NCBI GenBank assembly: GCA_017882245.1
Contig: JADGPV010000111.1
Span: 1-5,129, forward strand
Origin: Bacteroidales bacterium
GTDB taxonomy: Bacteria > Bacteroidota > Bacteroidia > Bacteroidales > VadinHA17
Direction of reading: 5' to 3'
DNA: 5,129 bases
The notes below the pieces were generated by a model, which was not told the origin of the DNA, ran no database searches, and was given only the letters and a program-made list of their open reading frames with translations. A program made the translations under genes and the position numbers. Shown here piece by piece: positions 1-5,129 of this stretch (position 1 is the stretch's first letter; each line of letters starts with the position of its first letter).

Positions 1-1257
1 AACTCTATGGGATCGATCATTCCGGCAAACACTACTTCATTAACTCTTGACTGGAAGATGTATGTCCCTCAGCAGGAGAAAGGCAGACAGAATGAAGATA
101 CTTACACCGGACTGAAATACAAGGTCTACCAGGAGGGTGTCGAAGGTCTTGGCAGTTCACGGGCAAGACAGAAAAAAGCTACTGAGGCTACGAACCTTAT
201 GAAGACCGACTGGATCGCCTACAAGGACCAGTTCTTTTCTTCCGTTCTGATCGCCGGTGATTATTTTCTGAATGCATCCGTCTCTTCGACAAATGCTGAT
301 CCAACCTCAAAGTACCTCAGGTTTTTCGAATCTGAGATCGGAGTACCATTTACAAATGGGGAGAACACGGCGGTGGTGATGAAGATGTACTATGGCCCTA
401 ACAGTTTCACCACCCTGAAAAAATATGGCATAAAACTGGAAGAACTCGTATTTCTTGGAAGAAATATTATAAGGTGGATAAGCCAGTTTGTCATTATACC
501 CATCTTTAATCTACTGGACAATTATTTTGTCAACTATGGCATCATAATTCTCATAATGACACTACTGATAAAGATAGTGCTCTTTCCTCTGACACATAAA
601 TCTTTCCTGTCACAGGCCAAGATGAAGGTCATGAAACCCATGGTAGATGAGATCGGAAAGAAGTTTCCCAGGAAGGAAGATGCGATGAAGAAGCAGCAGG
701 CTACAATGGAATTATATAAGAAGGCAGGGGTCAGTCCCATGGGAGGGTGTCTTCCGATGCTTCTGCAGATGCCTATCCTTTTTGCCATGTTTCGCTTTTT
801 CCCGGCATCCATCGAGCTCAGGCATCAGTCATTTCTTTGGGCTACAGACCTCTCGACCTATGACTCTATACTGCATCTGCCTTTCACAATACCTATGTAC
901 GGTGACCATGTCAGCCTCTTCACTCTGCTTATGACAGCATCAACGATCATCACTACAAAGATCAGCAGTCCGACCGGAGGACAGGAACAGATGCCGGGCA
1001 TGAAGACAATGATGTATATGATGCCTTTAATGTTCATGTTAATACTGAATAATTTTTCAGCGGGACTGACTTATTATTATTTTCTTGCCAATGTTATTTC
1101 AATCATCCAGACCCAGATTTCGAAGCGTTTCGTAAGCGAAGAGGACATACTGAAAAAGATTGAGGAAAACAAGAAGAAACCAGTTCAGAAATCAAAGTGG
1201 CAGCAGAGGCTTGATGCGGCAGCTAAGCAAGGGGGTTATAAATCATTGAAAAAATAA
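1..1257 (+). CDS. yidC: Membrane protein insertase YidC (Oxa1 family), 5' end outside window
   Basis: YidC inserts and folds inner-membrane proteins, alone or with SecYEG. The frame is already open at base 1, so the methionine at base 7 is internal; Bacteroidota YidC is usually about 600 residues and roughly the last 418 are here. Counting from the Met at base 7, residues 1-140 are the end of the periplasmic beta-rich domain. The Oxa1 core then follows, with hydrophobic segments near 157-195, 246-266, 300-316 and 333-369. Family hallmarks are visible: FPLTHKS (193-199), the cytoplasmic hairpin with AKMKVMKP, MGGCLPMLLQMPILFAMF (245-262), and SAGLTYYYFLANVISIIQTQ (351-370). K189 sits where E. 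coli YidC has its groove arginine R366. The tail from about 383 is lysine-rich, as in YidC proteins whose tail contacts the ribosome. The gene stops at TAA 1255-1257, just before a terminator, and is unrelated in function to the genes downstream. Identification is very sure. Confidence 0.97.
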   Translation, partial: NSMGSIIPANTTSLTLDWKMYVPQQEKGRQNEDTYTGLKYKVYQEGVEGLGSSRARQKKATEATNLMKTDWIAYKDQFFSSVLIAGDYFLNASVSSTNADPTSKYLRFFESEIGVPFTNGENTAVVMKMYYGPNSFTTLKKYGIKLEELVFLGRNIIRWISQFVIIPIFNLLDNYFVNYGIIILIMTLLIKIVLFPLTHKSFLSQAKMKVMKPMVDEIGKKFPRKEDAMKKQQATMELYKKAGVSPMGGCLPMLLQMPILFAMFRFFPASIELRHQSFLWATDLSTYDSILHLPFTIPMYGDHVSLFTLLMTASTIITTKISSPTGGQEQMPGMKTMMYMMPLMFMLILNNFSAGLTYYYFLANVISIIQTQISKRFVSEEDILKKIEENKKKPVQKSKWQQRLDAAAKQGGYKSLKK

Positions 1258-1261
1258 AAAA

Positions 1262-1290
1262 AGAGAAGTGCCTGACAGCACTTTTTTTTT
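1262..1290 (+). terminator. Intrinsic terminator after yidC
   Basis: A perfect 6-bp stem, AAGTGC (1266-1271) with GCACTT (1278-1283), closes a 6-base loop (CTGACA). A run of nine T occupies 1282-1290. The purine-rich bases before the stem (1262-1265) can extend it by pairing with the T run. It begins a few bases after the yidC stop codon. The A-rich left flank means it could also work on the opposite strand, although no minus-strand gene needs it. Confidence 0.9.
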
Positions 1291-1299
1291 GGTTAAAAA

Positions 1300-1319
1300 T
1301 GCTTAACAAGCAGGTTGCT
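1300..1319. promoter_or_regulatory. Overlapping inverted repeats upstream of the LacI-type gene (possible operator)
   Basis: Two short palindromes share their middle arm: TGCTT-aac-AAGCA (1300-1312) and AGCA-ggt-TGCT (1309-1319). They lie 43-62 bases before the regulator's start, where an autoregulatory operator would be expected. They lack the central CG of classical LacI/PurR operators, the half-sites are only 4-5 bases, and no second copy was noticed in the window. Assignment as an operator is inference with low confidence. Confidence 0.25.
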
Positions 1320-1340
1320 CTAATAATTTATTGTCTAAAT

Positions 1341-1356
1341 TAGCTTTTTAAATTTT
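1341..1356 (+). promoter_or_regulatory. Weak candidate promoter elements before the LacI-type gene
   Basis: A promoter is needed here because the terminator after yidC isolates this gene. Two overlapping near-matches to the Bacteroidota -7 element TAnnTTTG are present, TAGCTTTT (1341-1348) and TAAATTTT (1349-1356), each lacking only the final G. TTG triplets at 1315-1317 and 1331-1333 could serve as -33 elements, but neither is well spaced. The second box would give an almost leaderless transcript. The gap is so AT-rich that chance matches are likely. Confidence 0.25.
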
Positions 1357-1361
1357 TATAT

Positions 1362-2405
1362 ATGGGGAAGAAAGTTAAAAACAAAGACATTGCCGCAAGA
1401 CTAGGTCTTTCGGGTACTTTAGTATCACTGGTACTGAACAATAAAGCTGATCAGCACGGAATAAAAAAAGAGACGCAGGAGAGGGTTATTGCAGCTGCAA
1501 GACAGATGGGTTATTTCAATGCCGCGAGCGAAAAGGGCGAGACATCTGCTCCGGTAGAGGAGAGGCCGGGCATCATAGGTATGGTGGTACCATCAATGAA
1601 TGATCCATTTATTTATGAGATTACTCCATACCTTCAAAAAGCCTTTGCGAGCATTGGCCTTGGTTTTTCTGTCTTTACAAGAGACCCTGATGATTTGCGT
1701 TTCAACAGACTTATTACATCCCTGAAGAAATTCTTCAGCGGAATGATACTTTTGGGCAGCGCTGCTGATGACAGTGTGGTAAGAGCCCTGAACAGGGATT
1801 CCTATCCACTGGTGCTCCTTGAGAAATGCATTAAGAGAATGCGTCTCAACACAGTGTGTACGGACAGAATTGCCGGCGCGACTATTATGACCGATCACCT
1901 TATCTCATTGGGACTTAGAAACCTGGTTATAATTTCAGGCGAAGACACAGCCTCCTATGACAAGGAAATGCTTGAGGAGCTGAAAGCGGCCACAAAGAAA
2001 TCCAAAGGATTTGACTCTGTCCATTTTGCGGTTGGAAAACTGCCTAAAGCCGGAGAAAAGTTTGATTTTGCTCAGATAGAGAACTTCCTGCGGCCGCCTC
2101 ACAGGAGTGACGCAATCATTGTCATAAACTCACCTCTGGTCTTCCCGCTTTATCTAGCCCTTCAGGAAAAGAATATCCGTATTCCGCAGGATGTGGCTTT
2201 GGTTTCAATGGAAGACGGCATAGGTTTTGACCTGCTGACCACACCTGTGACAAGGCTGCGCAAACCACTTTCTGCCATGTCTCTAAAGGTGGCCAACATT
2301 ATCTGGTCTGAAGTGAAAAACCAGGGTAAGAGCAAGTATAAGCGCCAGGTTAACATGACACCTGAACTTGTTATCAGGAGCAGCTGTGGCTCTTATTTAA
2401 AATAG
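1362..2405 (+). CDS. LacI-family transcriptional regulator
   Basis: This is a one-component DNA-binding regulator that normally responds to a small sugar. Its 347 residues match the family length. Residues 6-51 form the LacI helix-turn-helix: KDIAARLGLS, recognition helix GTLVSLVLNNK, then ETQERVIAAARQMGY leading to the hinge. A linker (52-68) precedes the periplasmic-binding-protein-like sensor domain, which opens with GIIGMVVPSMNDPFIYEI (70-87). Later landmarks are TDRIAGATIMTDHLISLGLRN (167-187), the DVALVSMEDGIGFDLLTTPVT strand-loop (277-297) and the closing PELVIRSS (334-341). The recognition helix reads VSLVLNNKADQHGIKKET, slightly longer than the classical VSRVLNNSGYVSEET, which resembles Bacteroidota members of the family. 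ATG 1362 is preceded only by AT-rich sequence with no Shine-Dalgarno site, common in this phylum. The GH92 gene starts 5 bases after its stop, so it probably controls that gene. The ligand cannot be read from sequence; a mannose-containing sugar is a guess from context. Confidence 0.95.
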   Translation: MGKKVKNKDIAARLGLSGTLVSLVLNNKADQHGIKKETQERVIAAARQMGYFNAASEKGETSAPVEERPGIIGMVVPSMNDPFIYEITPYLQKAFASIGLGFSVFTRDPDDLRFNRLITSLKKFFSGMILLGSAADDSVVRALNRDSYPLVLLEKCIKRMRLNTVCTDRIAGATIMTDHLISLGLRNLVIISGEDTASYDKEMLEELKAATKKSKGFDSVHFAVGKLPKAGEKFDFAQIENFLRPPHRSDAIIVINSPLVFPLYLALQEKNIRIPQDVALVSMEDGIGFDLLTTPVTRLRKPLSAMSLKVANIIWSEVKNQGKSKYKRQVNMTPELVIRSSCGSYLK

Positions 2406-2410
2406 TTTTA

Positions 2411-4606
2411 TTGACACGGATATTAAGACTTCCTGCAGTAATTCTTATCGCAGAGTTGATCTCTTGCAGCACACCTGCTGAAAGAGACGTGACATGTTTT
2501 GTGGATCCGTTCATCGGGACGGCTTCCCATGGTCATGTCTTCCCCGGCGCTACAACACCCTTCGGGATGGTGCAGCTTAGTCCGGATAACGGAACTTCCG
2601 GGTGGGACTGGTGTTCGGGATATAACTATTCTGACTCTGTCATTGCCGGCTTCAGTCATACGCATCTGAGCGGCACCGGAATAGGTGATCTTTGCGATAT
2701 ACTCTTCCTTCCTTCAATGAATGAATTCAGCCTTGCTTTGTCTGACAGCACTGCGTCGGTGGCAAAACTCAACCGGAGTTATTTTTCACATGAAGCCGAG
2801 CAGGCAAGACCCGGTTACTACGCGGTAGCCCTGGCTAACGGAGTTGACGTGGAGCTTACTGCAACGCCTCGTTGCGGTATTCAGAGGTATACTGCTGCTG
2901 CTGATGGTGTTATGGGTGTACTTGTCGACCTCGGTTTTGCAGTAAACTGGGACAAGCCTATTGACTGCGGTCTTGCATGGGATGGCAACTCCCTCTCCGG
3001 CAGACGCATCTCATCAGGATGGGCTGAAAAACAATACGTGTACTTTACGTCGCTTTTTTCAGTCAGGCCTGCAAGTGTCATTATGATAAAATCCGGGAAG
3101 AAAGCTGAAGGCAGTTCCGTTGAAGGTACAAACATTGCCTGTATCCTGGGATTTGATCTCAGGAAAGGGGATGATCTGATCATTAAAACCGGAATATCTG
3201 CTGTTGATGAAGCAGGTGCTGCAGATAATCTGATGAAGGAGATGCCGGATTGGAATTTCAACACTGCTGCCGCCCGGGCCGGCCAGTCATGGCAGAACAA
3301 ACTCAGTGTCATTAAAGCTGCCTCAGCTGACACTTCTACCCTTGATGTTTTTTACACCGCACTCTACCACTCCATGATAGCACCGAATCTTTTCATGGAT
3401 GCTGATAACAGATATCGAGGTACGGATCATCAGATACACACCGCCGTTAACTTTGTCAATTACAGCGTCTTTTCGTTATGGGACACTTACCGGGCAGCTC
3501 ACCCGCTATTTACAATAACGGCGCCTGAGCTTGTGCCTCACTTCATTAATACCATGCTTTCAATCAGAAAGGAGCAGGGTAAACTGCCTGTCTGGTCTCT
3601 GGTCGCCAACGAAACCAACTGTATGATAGGTTACCACTCTGTTCCGGTGATCGCTGATGCGATACATAAGAATATCCGGGGCTTTGATTATGACAGCGCC
3701 CTGAACGCATCATTGCACTCTGCCGGTCTTGATTTCAGGGGGCTTGATCAGTACAGGAAATACGGCTATGTCCCCTCTGACCTTGAGAATGAATCAGTTT
3801 CCAAGACGCTTGAGTACGCAATTGATGACTGGTGCATATCGCAGATTGCTGCAGACATGGGTAACAGTGACCTGGCCGCGGCCTTCCTGCAGAGATCGAA
3901 AAACTACCGTAACCTATTTGACACTTCAATTTTCTTCGTCCGGGGAAAGATGAGCGACGGCAGCTGGCGCCCGGACTACGACCCGCTTTATTCGCACCAC
4001 ACCAACTCCGATTTCACCGAAGGAAACGGTTGGCAATACACATGGCTCGTACCGCATGATGTTGAAGGACTGATATCACTGTTCGGCAGCAGAGAGCGCT
4101 TCATCCAGCGCCTTGACTCTTTGTTCAAAGTGAAGGAAGCGGTGAAAGGCGAAAACGCTTCAATTGATATAAGCGGACTGATAGGGCAATACGCACATGG
4201 CAACGAACCTTCGCATCACATCGCATATCTCTTCTCAATGGCCGGTGCACCTGAAAAGACGGAGACAATGGTGAGAAGGATAATGAGGCAGATGTACACG
4301 GCGGAAGAGGATGGCCTGTGCGGCAATGAAGATTGCGGACAGATGTCGGCATGGTATATCTTTTCCGCCATGGGCTTTTATCCGGTAAACCCCGCAGACG
4401 GCAAGTTTATCTTGGGCAGCCCGTCCCTTGACAGGGCTGAGATAAATTTACCTGAAGGGAAGACCTTTAAAGTCATTGCAGAAAATAATTCACCGGAAAA
4501 GGTGAATGTCAGTGAGGTCTTCCTTAACGGACAGAAACTTAACCGTAATTATATAACCTATAGTGAGATAATGGCCGGAGGGGAGCTCAGATTCATAATG
4601 AAATGA
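2411..4606 (+). CDS. GH92 exo-alpha-mannosidase, lipoprotein
   Basis: GH92 enzymes are calcium-dependent, inverting exo-alpha-mannosidases that trim mannose from N-glycans or mannans. The 731 residues cover the whole family fold. An N-terminal beta-sandwich domain (about 28-270) carries DPFIGTASHGHVFPGATTPF, GWDWCSGY (64-71) and FSHTHLSGTG. The (alpha/alpha)6 catalytic domain (about 290-725) carries FSLWDTYRAAHPLF (354-367), NETNCMIGYHSVPVIADA (400-417), EGNGWQYTWLVPHD (537-550), GNEPSHH (597-603) and GNEDCGQMSAWY (638-649). E537 aligns with the catalytic acid of the family (Glu533 in BT3990); the general-base aspartate should lie in GNEDCG. I chose TTG 2411 because it alone supplies a lipoprotein signal: MTRILRLPAV, a hydrophobic stretch, and lipobox LISC with C19. 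The next in-frame ATG (residue 53) would remove conserved sequence. A lipid anchor suggests the periplasm or outer membrane. The gene follows the LacI-type regulator by 5 bases and is probably co-transcribed. Linkage specificity cannot be fixed from sequence. No SusC/SusD pair is visible. Confidence 0.95.
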   Translation: MTRILRLPAVILIAELISCSTPAERDVTCFVDPFIGTASHGHVFPGATTPFGMVQLSPDNGTSGWDWCSGYNYSDSVIAGFSHTHLSGTGIGDLCDILFLPSMNEFSLALSDSTASVAKLNRSYFSHEAEQARPGYYAVALANGVDVELTATPRCGIQRYTAAADGVMGVLVDLGFAVNWDKPIDCGLAWDGNSLSGRRISSGWAEKQYVYFTSLFSVRPASVIMIKSGKKAEGSSVEGTNIACILGFDLRKGDDLIIKTGISAVDEAGAADNLMKEMPDWNFNTAAARAGQSWQNKLSVIKAASADTSTLDVFYTALYHSMIAPNLFMDADNRYRGTDHQIHTAVNFVNYSVFSLWDTYRAAHPLFTITAPELVPHFINTMLSIRKEQGKLPVWSLVANETNCMIGYHSVPVIADAIHKNIRGFDYDSALNASLHSAGLDFRGLDQYRKYGYVPSDLENESVSKTLEYAIDDWCISQIAADMGNSDLAAAFLQRSKNYRNLFDTSIFFVRGKMSDGSWRPDYDPLYSHHTNSDFTEGNGWQYTWLVPHDVEGLISLFGSRERFIQRLDSLFKVKEAVKGENASIDISGLIGQYAHGNEPSHHIAYLFSMAGAPEKTETMVRRIMRQMYTAEEDGLCGNEDCGQMSAWYIFSAMGFYPVNPADGKFILGSPSLDRAEINLPEGKTFKVIAENNSPEKVNVSEVFLNGQKLNRNYITYSEIMAGGELRFIMK

Positions 4607-4622
4607 ACAACCCTGTTTGTTC
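4605..4622 (+). terminator. Hairpin at the GH92 stop codon, possible weak terminator
   Basis: GAACAA (4605-4610) pairs perfectly with TTGTTC (4617-4622) around a 6-base loop, and the stem overlaps the TGA stop. It is AT-rich and lacks a following T tract, so it is not a convincing intrinsic terminator. It could instead protect the 3' end of the mRNA. No better terminator is visible before the riboswitch. Confidence 0.3.
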
Positions 4623-4660
4623 CTGTTAATAATTATCATCAGCCTATATTCTATTATTAT

Positions 4661-4668
4661 TACCTTTG
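4661..4668 (+). promoter_or_regulatory. Bacteroidota -7 promoter element for the riboswitch transcript
   Basis: TACCTTTG matches the Bacteroidota -7 consensus TAnnTTTG exactly. It ends 5 bases before the first base of riboswitch helix P1 (4674), so a start site at about 4673-4676 would put the aptamer at the very 5' end of the RNA. No clear TTG -33 element is seen at the expected distance, which is usual for weaker promoters in this phylum. Confidence 0.75.
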
Positions 4669-4759
4669 TTTCATTCTGGTGCTGTCGGTTTTTTTTGCCG
4701 GCAGTGAAAAGGGAACCCTGTTAAAATCAGGGACAGTACCCGCTGCTGTGAAGCCTGTT

Positions 4760-4775
4760 CCGCCATTTTGGCGGA
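4760..4775. repeat. Short palindromic repeat, copy 1, in riboswitch arm P5
   Basis: CCGCC (4760-4764) and GGCGG (4770-4774) form a 5-bp stem with loop ATTTT inside the peripheral part of P5. The unit CCGCCA-TT-TTGGCGGA is nearly the same as the palindrome in the P6 arm at 4804-4818. The likeness suggests two copies of one small dispersed palindrome, though GC-rich stem ends may also converge by chance. Confidence 0.5.
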
Positions 4776-4801
4776 TCATTACAGCCGGAATCTTCGTCAC
4801 T

Positions 4802-4819
4802 GTCCGCCAGTTGGCGGAC
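4802..4819. repeat. Short palindromic repeat, copy 2, in riboswitch arm P6
   Basis: GTCCGCC (4802-4808) and GGCGGAC (4813-4819) form a perfect 7-bp stem with loop AGTT. Its core CCGCCA-G-TTGGCGGA differs from copy 1 only in the middle one or two loop bases. It caps the P6 helix, a peripheral position where cobalamin riboswitches vary in length. Confidence 0.5.
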
Positions 4820-4867
4820 GGGAAGGCCCGGCGAGTAGGGATGAGTCAGAAGACCTGCCAGAACGTA

Positions 4868-4893
4868 TCCTGTTGAAGGAGCTTTCGGGAAGA
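4868..4893 (+). promoter_or_regulatory. Expression platform and ribosome-binding region of the TonB receptor
   Basis: TCCT (4868-4871) can pair with AGGA (4877-4880) around loop GTTGA, which would partly hide the Shine-Dalgarno-like AAGGAG at 4876-4881. That AAGGAG lies 18 bases before the ATG at 4900, too far for direct use, while the weaker purine run GGGAAGA (4887-4893) is 6 bases from the ATG and better placed. The hairpin is only 4 bp, so a switching role is tentative. Confidence 0.4.
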
Positions 4894-4899
4894 AAAGTT

Positions 4900-5129
4900 A
4901 TGTTTAAGAGGTCATTCGCCTATATCAACCCGTCCGTATTACGCCGGTATTTTATTCCGACGGCAGTATTTGCATTGCATTTCAGCCTGTTGACACCGGG
5001 TGAGGCACAGGATATGTTCATTGATGATACGGTGAATATTTCAGCCGTTACCGTCACTGCTCCGGCTTCAGTGAGACATTCTCCCTATAGCGTTACCAGG
5101 ATTGATTCAGTCACGCTGATGCGTTACCA
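4900..5129 (+). CDS. btuB: TonB-dependent outer-membrane receptor, N-terminal part, probably BtuB-type corrinoid importer
   Basis: The first 76 codons are present and the gene runs off the window. Residues 1-36 form a Sec signal peptide: basic MFKR and LRR, hydrophobic FIPTAVFALHFSLL, and a likely cut after GEA before Q37. The mature start holds DDTVNISAVTVTAP (42-55), a TonB-box-like strand leading into the plug domain, followed by SVRHSPYSVTRIDSVTL, the usual plug opening (compare SPVSVTVID in family members). Such receptors take scarce ligands across the outer membrane using TonB energy. The barrel is not visible, so the ligand is inferred from the cobalamin riboswitch just upstream, a standard arrangement for BtuB in Bacteroidota. 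ATG 4900 was chosen because the signal peptide begins there; an in-frame TTG at 4873 would add nine residues but lies in the expression platform. The family is sure and the symbol is contextual. Confidence 0.85.
   Translation, partial: MFKRSFAYINPSVLRRYFIPTAVFALHFSLLTPGEAQDMFIDDTVNISAVTVTAPASVRHSPYSVTRIDSVTLMRY

Larger units (their letters stand above)
4674..4863 (+). promoter_or_regulatory. Cobalamin (adenosylcobalamin/B12) riboswitch
   Basis: This RNA aptamer binds a cobalamin and turns down the gene after it. The conserved core is complete. P1 is TTCTGG (4674-4679) with CCAGAA (4858-4863). P2 is CTGTCGG (4682-4688) with CCGGCAG (4698-4704) around a nine-base, U-rich loop. The GTGAAAAGGGAA segment leads to P3 (4711-4713 with 4739-4741) and P4, CCCTG (4716-4720) with CAGGG (4728-4732). 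The GTACCCGCTGCTGTGA segment leads to P5 (GCTGTGA 4745-4751 with TTACAGC 4779-4785). P6 ends in the stem GTCCGCC/GGCGGAC (4802-4819). The GGGAAGGC segment and the B12 box AGTCAGAAGACCTGCC (4844-4859) close the fold. The TonB-dependent receptor begins 36 bases downstream with no terminator between, which points to control at translation initiation. Helix assignments were made by eye; the class is very sure. Confidence 0.97.

Noticed and set aside
534..812. Minus-strand open frame of 92 codons
   Set aside because: It is antisense to the conserved YidC membrane core; its hydrophobic look mirrors the membrane segments on the other strand.
2887..2904. Short CTG/GCT triplet run
   Set aside because: Only about four units, encoding TAAAD in a variable surface loop; no sign of slippage or phase variation.
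3270..3292. GC-rich palindromic stretch around CCCGGGCCGGCC inside the GH92 gene
   Set aside because: It encodes the ordinary AARAGQ stretch between the two GH92 domains, and nothing suggests a regulatory site there.
2881..3333. Minus-strand open frame of 150 codons
   Set aside because: It is antisense to conserved GH92 coding sequence, has no recognisable motif, and reflects the codon bias of the plus-strand gene.
3729..3953. Plus-strand open frame of 74 codons in another frame within the GH92 gene
   Set aside because: It lies wholly inside a well-conserved catalytic domain and has no ribosome site or known motif.
4607..4660. AT-rich stretch with repeated TAAT/ATTAT words after the GH92 gene
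   Set aside because: No consistent direct or inverted repeat could be built; it is best read as promoter-region composition.
4679..4876. Open frame of 65 codons on the plus strand between the GH92 gene and the receptor
   Set aside because: It lies almost wholly inside the cobalamin riboswitch; its composition follows the RNA helices and it shows no protein family features.

Overview
The window looks like part of a Bacteroidota chromosome of moderate GC content, probably from the order Bacteroidales. The signs are a Bacteroidota-type YidC with a lysine-rich tail, a LacI-family regulator of the kind that phylum uses beside glycan genes, a lipoprotein GH92 alpha-mannosidase, genes mostly without Shine-Dalgarno sites, a TAnnTTTG promoter element, and a cobalamin riboswitch in front of a TonB-dependent receptor. 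All genes lie on the plus strand. The genus cannot be told from this sequence.

Layout. Bases 1-1257 hold the 3' part of yidC (membrane protein insertase), whose start lies outside the window. It ends at a clear intrinsic terminator (1262-1290). An AT-rich gap of about 70 bases follows, with overlapping short inverted repeats that could be an operator. A LacI-family regulator (1362-2405) comes next, then, after only 5 bases, a GH92 exo-alpha-mannosidase lipoprotein (2411-4606) that starts at TTG. These two genes form a compact unit, and the regulator probably controls the mannosidase and itself in response to a mannose-containing ligand (inference).

Bases 4607-4899 hold no protein gene. They contain a promoter element (4661-4668) and a complete cobalamin riboswitch (4674-4863) with the B12 box at 4844-4859. 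The riboswitch is followed by a short expression platform and the first 76 codons of a TonB-dependent outer-membrane receptor (4900 to the window end), most likely a BtuB-type corrinoid importer. No terminator lies between the aptamer and the start codon, so control is probably at translation initiation.

The window therefore has three independent units: housekeeping membrane insertion, a regulated mannoside-degrading pair, and vitamin-B12-controlled corrinoid uptake. No clearly new system is visible. The most unusual structural detail is that two arms of the riboswitch end in nearly the same short palindrome (CCGCCA...TTGGCGGA), which looks like a small dispersed repeat and would let the arms pair with each other.
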